5,083 nt of DNA from an uncultured Collinsella sp. GTDB lineage: Bacteria; Actinomycetota; Coriobacteriia; Coriobacteriales; Coriobacteriaceae. Below, piece by piece: positions 1 to 5,083 of this stretch; positions within the stretch are counted from its first letter, which is position 1; every line of letters starts with the position of its first letter. Both the position numbers and the translations under genes were made by a program. Below the pieces are notes generated by a model that saw nothing but the letters and a program-made list of their open reading frames with translations, searched no databases and was not told the origin of the DNA. The stretch is taken from positions 1 through 5,083 of the forward strand of contig CABUWA010000140.1 of NCBI GenBank assembly GCA_902495085.1, in the 5' to 3' direction.

Positions 1-1977
1 ACCAAAAACCTGATACGCGTTATGGAGATTGCCGGAGAGGCAGCGCGCGATATGGAGCGCGACGGTTCGGTGGATAACACAAGGCTGGAGCTATATGCCG
101 ACCAGTTCAACGTGAGCGCGCTGATTGTGACGGACGCATCGGGCAATTTGGTGTCCGAGTCCTCGACGGGCGATGTGGGCTACGAGCCTCTCGCTACGTA
201 TCTCAAGGAAGCGCCCGTGCTGGAGGTGGCAACCCATCCACTTAAGTCCTATACCGCCCGCATTACGCTTTCGGATGATTCGGTCGCAGACATTGGCTGC
301 GTGTCTCGGCGGGATGGCGAGGGCGTCGTTATCGCGGTAAGGCATCAGGGCGCGAAGGCGGTCGCGAGTAATACGCTCAAACTGCAGAGCCTGCTCGATG
401 GTTATGAAACCATCGATAACGGCAATATCGTGATCGAAAGCGACGGCAAGGTCGTTGCGACCAATGCCGTTGAACCCACCGTATTGGGCGTGTTCGATCT
501 GCCTGCGACGGACGTCTTCATTGTCGATGGTATTAAGGATCGATGCCTGGCCGGTAAGGTCAAATTGGTTAACGCCGACGGCGAGTGGTATTTGGGCACA
601 TTTGGAAAAGCGCACAAATTCTATGTGTACACCTATGCCCCGGCGCGGCGTTACTTTGAGGTTGTCGCGGCTGTTGCTGCCGGCGTGCTGGCGCTCTACA
701 GCGGTGTTATAGCCGTTGTTGTGATGGTGCGTCGCCGCGCTGATCGTCGACGTTTGACGGACTTGCTGCAGCAGGAGCGCGACTATGGCGACAAGCTGGC
801 AAAGGCGGCGCGTGAGGCCTCGTCCGCCAACTCGGCAAAGACGGAGTTTTTGCGCCGCATGAGCCACGATCTGCGCACGCCTATCAACGGCATTCGCGGC
901 ATGGTCGAGGTTGGCGATGCCAATGCGGACGATCTGCAAAAGCAGACTGAGTGCCGCTCAAAAATCTGGACGGCATCGGGACTGCTGCTCGACCTTGCCA
1001 ACGAGGCACTCGATATGAGTCGCCTGGAGAGCGGGCAGGTCGACCTGAACCTCGTACCCACAAATTTGGTGGCACTCAACTGTGAAGTGCGCGATATTCT
1101 GGAGCGCCAGGCCGAGGAGCGTCTGGTGACAATTATCTGCGACCAGCAGACGCTTGATCATCCCTATGCACGGGTGAGCGTGACGCACCTCAAGCGCCTG
1201 TTGCTCAATATTGCCGGCAATGCCGTCAAGTACAACCGCCAGGGCGGCTATGTTCGCCTGGTGTGCCGCGAGGTGGGGCCTGTAGATGGCGTCCCTGTCT
1301 ATGAATACACGATCGCCGACAACGGTATTGGCATGAGCGAGGAGTTCCAACAGCACCTTTACGATCCGTTTTGCCGCGAGGAGCAACAGGTGGAAGGCGC
1401 CTCATCGGGAACTGGCCTGGGCGCGCCTATCGCAAAACAGTTAGTCGAGCTTATGGGCGGAACCATGAGTTTTACGAGCGTCTTGGGGCAGGGGACGACG
1501 TTTACCATCCGCCTGCCGTTCGAGAAATGCAAACGCTCCGAGATTCCTCAGGCAGTTCGCGCGGATGCGGGCGATGGTGATGCGCTCCAGGGCTTGCGCG
1601 TTTTGCTCGTAGAGGATAACGATCTGAATGCCGAGATCGCGCAGTTTACACTCAGCCGTGCCGGTGCCGTCGTGACGCATGCTAAGGATGGCGAGTCTGC
1701 CGTTGAGGCGTTTGCCGCGAGCGCACCGCACGAGTACGACGTGGTGTTGATGGACATCATGATGCCTGGCATCGATGGCCTTGAGGCCACGCGTCGGATT
1801 CGAGCACTCGATCGCGAGGATGCCGCGACCACGCCGATTATCGCCGTGAGTGCCAACGCCTTTGCCGACGACCGCAGACTTTCGCGCGAGGCGGGCATGG
1901 ACGCGCACCTGAGTAAACCCGTGAGCTCGCAAGAGCTCGTCGAGGCGCTTGCGCACATAGCTGCCGACGCTTCATAA
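1..1977 (+). CDS. Hybrid sensor histidine kinase/response regulator with Cache/PAS-like sensor (5' end missing)
   Basis: This is a membrane-bound signalling kinase that autophosphorylates on histidine and passes the phosphate to its own receiver. The frame is open to base 1, so the start and presumably a first membrane helix lie outside the window; the ATG at 22 is probably internal. Residues are counted from that Met. Residues 1-211 form an extracytoplasmic sensor with Cache/PAS-like strand patterns (VTDASGNLV, near 37; IESDGKVVATN, near 138). A membrane helix spans about 213-236 and is followed by basic RRR and a short coiled coil. HisKA carries MSHDLRTP with phospho-acceptor His282. HATPase_c has an N-box with Asn400, DNGIGM at 433-438 and GTGLG at 463-467. 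The receiver (about 524-648) has acidic Glu531/Asp532, phospho-acceptor Asp578 in LMDIMMPG, switch Ser610 and Lys632. All catalytic residues are present, and there is no HPt or DNA-binding domain. The ligand cannot be told; the Cache label is inferred from pattern, while the kinase and receiver calls are firm. Confidence 0.95.
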   Translation, partial: TKNLIRVMEIAGEAARDMERDGSVDNTRLELYADQFNVSALIVTDASGNLVSESSTGDVGYEPLATYLKEAPVLEVATHPLKSYTARITLSDDSVADIGCVSRRDGEGVVIAVRHQGAKAVASNTLKLQSLLDGYETIDNGNIVIESDGKVVATNAVEPTVLGVFDLPATDVFIVDGIKDRCLAGKVKLVNADGEWYLGTFGKAHKFYVYTYAPARRYFEVVAAVAAGVLALYSGVIAVVVMVRRRADRRRLTDLLQQERDYGDKLAKAAREASSANSAKTEFLRRMSHDLRTPINGIRGMVEVGDANADDLQKQTECRSKIWTASGLLLDLANEALDMSRLESGQVDLNLVPTNLVALNCEVRDILERQAEERLVTIICDQQTLDHPYARVSVTHLKRLLLNIAGNAVKYNRQGGYVRLVCREVGPVDGVPVYEYTIADNGIGMSEEFQQHLYDPFCREEQQVEGASSGTGLGAPIAKQLVELMGGTMSFTSVLGQGTTFTIRLPFEKCKRSEIPQAVRADAGDGDALQGLRVLLVEDNDLNAEIAQFTLSRAGAVVTHAKDGESAVEAFAASAPHEYDVVLMDIMMPGIDGLEATRRIRALDREDAATTPIIAVSANAFADDRRLSREAGMDAHLSKPVSSQELVEALAHIAADAS

Positions 1978-1979
1978 GC

Positions 1980-2029
1980 ATATGGCCCGGTTCCAAGGTG
2001 GGTTGGAACCGGGCCATATTGCTATTTGT
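1980..2029 (+). terminator. Rho-independent-type terminator hairpin between convergent genes
   Basis: A perfect 17-bp inverted repeat, arms 1980-1996 and 2003-2019, encloses a 6-base loop (GGTGGG). The core is GC-rich (GGCCCGGTTCC) and the outer pairs are AT. It begins two bases after the TAA of the + strand kinase gene. On the + strand it is followed by a loosely T-rich run (TGCTATTTGTGAGTTTTGCTTTT), which is not a clean U-tract. Read from the - strand, the hairpin is followed by GCTTATGAAG, which has no U-tract. It therefore best serves the + strand gene, although the stem could also slow or stop transcripts coming from the flavoprotein gene, which ends at 2048. The hairpin is certain from the sequence; its terminator role is inferred. 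Confidence 0.8.
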
Positions 2030-2047
2030 GAGTTTTGCTTTTGAGGC

Positions 2048-2527
2048 TTACTTTTCTTGAATCTGCTTGCCGCAGAGATGCTCAATCGTAATCTCGTAGA
2101 GCTGGACGCCCTTAATGTCCTTGGCGATTTCCTCTTCGACCTCCTCGGCAGAAGGGTAGTACTTAAGCGCGAGCTGGCGGACTTTATCCTCGATAAACGC
2201 GGGGGTGTCATTCGCCAGGCGACAGCGGCCAAAGACCACGGTACTCATAACGTAGGGAGCCCAGTCACCGTCCTTGTACCACTCGTTGCCGTAAACGGTA
2301 AAGCAGACCTTGTCATCGCGCTTGAGTGCGTCGACCTTGTGGCCGGCCTTGGCGCCATGGAAATAAATCTTGTCGTGCTCGGCGTCAAAGAAGTAGTTGA
2401 CGGGAATGGCGTACGGGTAGCCATCGTCGCCGTTGACGGCAAAGACGCCGCGCTTGCAGGTGGCGAGCAGTTCGCGCGCTTCCTCGTCAGTGATGGCGCG
2501 TTTCTTTCGACGTAAGGGCCTAAACAT
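2048..2527 (-). CDS. Pyridoxamine 5'-phosphate oxidase family protein, NimA-like flavin-binding split barrel
   Basis: This is a complete gene of 159 codons for a small, probably cytoplasmic protein with no signal peptide or membrane segment. Its pattern is that of the NimA-like branch of the FMN-binding split-barrel superfamily: MFRPLRRK at the N terminus, then GVFAVNGDDGYPYAIPVNY (about 27-45), IYFHGAKAGHKVDAL (54-68) with His57 and His63, KVCFTV (73-78), VVFGRCRL (97-104) and the C-terminal EITIEHLCGK (145-154). Length is typical of the family. Members bind FMN or a related cofactor and some reduce nitroimidazoles, but most have no known substrate, so true pyridoxamine phosphate oxidase activity should not be assumed. 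The ATG at 2527 is supported by GAAAGGA eight bases upstream. The gene lies 41 bases downstream of the tandem-flytrap kinase with no hairpin between them, which suggests one transcript. It converges on the + strand kinase. Confidence 0.93.
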   Translation of the reverse strand: MFRPLRRKKRAITDEEARELLATCKRGVFAVNGDDGYPYAIPVNYFFDAEHDKIYFHGAKAGHKVDALKRDDKVCFTVYGNEWYKDGDWAPYVMSTVVFGRCRLANDTPAFIEDKVRQLALKYYPSAEEVEEEIAKDIKGVQLYEITIEHLCGKQIQEK

Positions 2528-2535
2528 CGTTGGCG

Positions 2536-2542
2536 TCCTTTC
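2536..2542 (-). promoter_or_regulatory. Ribosome binding site of the NimA-like gene
   Basis: Read on the - strand, GAAAGGA lies eight bases before the ATG at 2527. It is a good Shine-Dalgarno match at normal spacing and fixes the start codon. It lies in the 41-base gap after the upstream kinase stop codon, so the gene has its own initiation site rather than relying on translational coupling. Confidence 0.75.
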
Positions 2543-2568
2543 TACTGCGTATGGTTGTTGAGCACAAA

Positions 2569-5083
2569 CTATAGCGAAACAGCTCCGTTTTTCTTGATGC
2601 GGGCGAGTATGTTTTTGAGCTTGTTAAAGTCGAGCGGTTTGGACAGATGGGCGTTCATGCCGGCTTCGTGTGCCGCCTTGGCGTCCTCGGCAAAGGCATT
2701 GGCGGTGAGCGCGATGATGGGGATATCGGCTGCATCGACCTTCTCGCTCAGACGAATCGCGCGGGTCGCCTCGTAGCCGTCCATATCCGGCATCATGATG
2801 TCCATCAAAATGGCATCGAAGCTGCCGGCGGGATGCGACAGGTACAGATCGACGACTTCGTTGCCGTTGGCGGCGCGGGTGACCACGATGCCCTCGGATT
2901 CTAGCAGCGCCTGGGCAATCTCGGCATTCAATTCGTTGTCTTCGGCGAGCAGCACGTTCATGTCGGCGAGCGAGCAGTCGGGCGCACTCTCAACCGTATT
3001 CGCCCGCGCCTGGGGATTCTCGTCGATATCGAGCGGAATCTCCACGTAGAACGAGGTGCCCACATGGAGCTCGCTGGTGACTTCGATAGTGCCGTCCATC
3101 AGTTCAATAAGCGACTTGACGATTGGCATGCCCATGCCGGTTCCTTGGAACTTGCTGCGCGCATCGTCACCTTCTTGGGCAAACGGCTCATAGATATGTT
3201 TTAAGAATTTGGGAGTCATGCCAATGCCGGTATCCGAAACGCTAAAGCAAAAGAGCGCGCGCCCGTTATCGAGTGGCTTGGTCTTTGAGCTAAAGGTGAC
3301 GGAGCCGCCGCGCTTGTTGTACTTAATGCTGTTGTCTAACAGGTTGATCATGATCTGTCGGATATGGGTGGGACTGCCGACCATGTATGGCCCCGTGGTG
3401 TATGGCAGACTATTGTCCTGCATGGTGATGCCGTTATCGGATGCGCGGAGCTTGCACAGAACCAGCGTATTGTCACAGAGCTCTTTGAGGTTAAAAGGCG
3501 CATGTTCCAGTGTTATCTTGCGGTCTTCGATTTTGCCCATCTCGAGGATGTCGTTAATCAGCGAGAGCAGGTGATTGGCGGCAACACGAGCCTTGGCGCG
3601 GCTTTCGCGGGCGACCTGGATATCGCCTTCCTTCAATTCCTCGATATCGATAAGGCCCAGGATGCCGTTGAGCGGCGTACGGATGTCGTGGCTCATGCGC
3701 GTGAGGAATGCCGTCTTAGCGGCGTTGGCGGCGTCGGCTTTTTCGCGCTCGGTTCGAGCGCGCACGAGCGCCCAGATGAGCAGGACGATGCTGACCGACA
3801 ACATACCGATGAGGGTGGAGGCAACGGCGGTGCGGTTGCGATAAAGGAATTGAAGCGTGTTGGATTCCTGGGCTGTGTACGACGTAGAGGAGTAATTGCT
3901 TGCGGAGAGCGACTCTCCGGCTTTGATGATGCCCTTGTTGATGATTCCCAGCAGCTCAGGCTTTCCGCGCGAAATCCAGCACGAGAGCTCGCAGGTGTCA
4001 GGGAGCTCGACCGTCTCGCAGTCCTCGAGATCATAACGATCGCCGAGGGTTTTTACGCGTGAACTGGGAGCGACGACGCAGCGCGCCGTTCCCCTCCTGA
4101 GGGCGTCGAACGCTTCATCGTCGGATCGGTATTCGGTCACGGTCGCTGTGGGGAACAGACTTTCAAGTACGTTTCGGTTGATAAACGATGATTTGGTGCA
4201 GGCGATGTTCTGAAGGTCTTTGTTCAGGTTGCTTCCGCTGTGGATGGCGGTGAGGGATATGGTCCCCAACGATACCGACTGCACAACGCCTGATTGCTCG
4301 GCAAACCAGTAATCTCGGTATACCGGCAGCGCGACGTCTATGCTTCCCTTTGACAGGGCCTTTGACATCATCTTGTAGCTATCAAAGGCGACGGTTTTGA
4401 CCGTAATGCCAAATTTATCGTGCAACGTCGTCGCAAGCGATGCGAGCGAGCCTTCCATTTTGCCGTCTTCGTCTTCGTTGCAGTAGGGGAGTTTGCCCGT
4501 AATGTAGCCGAGCGTGATGGTGCTGTTGTTCGCCTTGAGCCAGGCGCGCTCATCGCCGGTGAGCGAGGATGATCCGCTGTTTTGCGCTGAATAGTTCGAT
4601 TTGACCTCGTCGTTATAGCGGGGGTTGACGCGGTTGATTGCCGCCATTGCGGAGTTGATGTTGTCCATCAGGTCGGGGCGGCTTTTGGGAACGGCAAAGT
4701 AGTAGTCGCTCGAACCGACGTAGAACATGGGCGACGCCTCGGGCGACGAAATGGTGTCGTTCATGATGATGGCGTCGACCTCGCCGTTTGCGAGCGCGTC
4801 AAAGAGAACGGAGCCTCCGTCATACTCCCTGTATGTGCAGGCGATTCCCTCGTTGGCGAGCCACTGCTGGCCGACGATGGTTTGCATAACACCGGAGTTG
4901 TAACCGATGGTGAGACCCTGGAGTGCTTGAGGGTCACCCTTGGCCAGGTCGTCACGGTCGGGCCTGGCGTAGATGTAGTAGCGCTCGGTGCCCTCGGGGT
5001 TCGAGGAAAAGAGCAGCTTTTGGGCGCGTTCCTCGGAGTAGGAGATGTTGGGCATGAGGTCGATCTCGCCTGCCTCGAGCATG
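2569..5083 (-). CDS. Hybrid sensor histidine kinase/response regulator with tandem solute-binding (Venus-flytrap) sensors (5' end missing)
   Basis: This is a BvgS/EvgS-style membrane kinase, read from the right edge. The Met encoded at 5082-5080 falls inside a sensor domain, so the true start is outside the window; residues are counted from it. Residues 1 to about 168 are the later part of a first family-3 solute-binding domain, with LEAGEIDLMPNISYSEERA typical of the fold. A second domain of the same type runs from about 172 to 405 (ITLGYITGKLPY, then GSIDVALPVY at 246-255). One membrane helix (about 418-440) leads into a short coiled coil. HisKA has MSHDIRTP with His465. HATPase_c has Asn584, DTGIGM at 617-622 and GTGMGM at 647-652. 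The receiver (about 707-830) has Glu714/Asp715, phospho-acceptor Asp761 in LMDIMMPD, Thr793 and Lys815. No PAS domain lies between helix and HisKA, and there is no HPt or output domain. The kinase and receiver closely resemble those of the convergent + strand kinase. The ligand is unknown. A NimA-like gene follows after 41 bases. Confidence 0.95.
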   Translation of the reverse strand, partial: MLEAGEIDLMPNISYSEERAQKLLFSSNPEGTERYYIYARPDRDDLAKGDPQALQGLTIGYNSGVMQTIVGQQWLANEGIACTYREYDGGSVLFDALANGEVDAIIMNDTISSPEASPMFYVGSSDYYFAVPKSRPDLMDNINSAMAAINRVNPRYNDEVKSNYSAQNSGSSSLTGDERAWLKANNSTITLGYITGKLPYCNEDEDGKMEGSLASLATTLHDKFGITVKTVAFDSYKMMSKALSKGSIDVALPVYRDYWFAEQSGVVQSVSLGTISLTAIHSGSNLNKDLQNIACTKSSFINRNVLESLFPTATVTEYRSDDEAFDALRRGTARCVVAPSSRVKTLGDRYDLEDCETVELPDTCELSCWISRGKPELLGIINKGIIKAGESLSASNYSSTSYTAQESNTLQFLYRNRTAVASTLIGMLSVSIVLLIWALVRARTEREKADAANAAKTAFLTRMSHDIRTPLNGILGLIDIEELKEGDIQVARESRAKARVAANHLLSLINDILEMGKIEDRKITLEHAPFNLKELCDNTLVLCKLRASDNGITMQDNSLPYTTGPYMVGSPTHIRQIMINLLDNSIKYNKRGGSVTFSSKTKPLDNGRALFCFSVSDTGIGMTPKFLKHIYEPFAQEGDDARSKFQGTGMGMPIVKSLIELMDGTIEVTSELHVGTSFYVEIPLDIDENPQARANTVESAPDCSLADMNVLLAEDNELNAEIAQALLESEGIVVTRAANGNEVVDLYLSHPAGSFDAILMDIMMPDMDGYEATRAIRLSEKVDAADIPIIALTANAFAEDAKAAHEAGMNAHLSKPLDFNKLKNILARIKKNGAVSL

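Noticed and set aside
22..24. ATG as the true start of the + strand kinase
   Set aside because: The frame stays open to base 1, there is no ribosome binding site just upstream, and a sensor of this type needs an N-terminal membrane anchor that is not present after this codon.
91..939. Long open frame of 282 codons on the - strand opposite the + strand kinase
   Set aside because: It lies wholly antisense to a kinase with intact domains, and its translation is rich in Arg, His and Ala with no recognisable motif; this is the usual mirror frame in GC-rich DNA.
1441..1958. Two overlapping - strand open frames opposite the receiver of the + strand kinase
   Set aside because: Both are mirrors of the receiver-coding sequence in different frames and carry no motif of their own.
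2057..2515. Open frame of 152 codons on the + strand opposite the NimA-like gene
   Set aside because: The - strand frame matches a known family over its full length and has a good ribosome binding site; the + frame is its mirror.
2568..2573. TATAGT on the - strand overlapping the kinase stop codon, as a possible -10 box for the NimA-like gene
   Set aside because: It fits the -10 consensus at five of six bases, but at 17-18 base spacing only CAAGAA or TCAAGA is found, a poor -35, and there is no TGn extension. An own promoter remains possible but is not supported.
3364..4062. Open frame of 232 codons on the + strand opposite the tandem-flytrap kinase
   Set aside because: It is antisense to HisKA and the membrane segment of a clear gene, shows no family motif, and has no convincing ribosome binding site.
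5080..5082. ATG (read on the - strand) as the true start of the tandem-flytrap kinase
   Set aside because: The codon sits inside a conserved stretch of a solute-binding domain (LEAGEIDLMPNIS), with the first half of the domain and the signal sequence missing.

Overview
The window looks like chromosomal DNA from a fairly GC-rich, probably anaerobic, Gram-positive-type bacterium. The large membrane-bound hybrid histidine kinases with solute-binding-protein sensors, and the close fit of the small flavoprotein to anaerobe NimA-like proteins, suggest a gut actinobacterium of the Coriobacteriia (Collinsella-like). That is an inference from gene style; no marker gene is present to prove it.

Three genes fill almost the whole window. 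On the + strand, 1-1977 is the 3' part of a hybrid sensor kinase: an extracytoplasmic Cache/PAS-like sensor, one visible membrane helix, HisKA, HATPase and a C-terminal receiver. It ends at a strong hairpin (1980-2019) that lies between convergent genes. On the - strand, 5083-2569 is most of a second hybrid kinase, with two periplasmic-binding-protein-type (Venus-flytrap) sensor domains in tandem, a membrane helix, HisKA, HATPase and a receiver. It runs off the window at its 5' end. Forty-one bases downstream of it, on the same strand, lies a complete gene of 159 codons (2527-2048) for a pyridoxamine-5'-phosphate-oxidase-like, NimA-type flavin-binding split-barrel protein. It has a good ribosome binding site and is probably co-transcribed with the kinase.

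The two kinases are clearly paralogous from HisKA to receiver but have unrelated sensors, so they are two signal inputs built on one signalling chassis. Neither carries an HPt or a DNA-binding output domain, so a separate HPt protein and final regulator must be sought elsewhere. I see no mobile element, RNA gene, CRISPR array or repeat family. The only non-coding stretches are 1978-2047 and 2528-2568, and there is no gene-free stretch over 300 bases. The unusual points are modest: the tandem-flytrap kinase with a cysteine-rich second sensor, its possible operon with a flavoprotein, and the tail-to-tail arrangement of two paralogous hybrid kinases.
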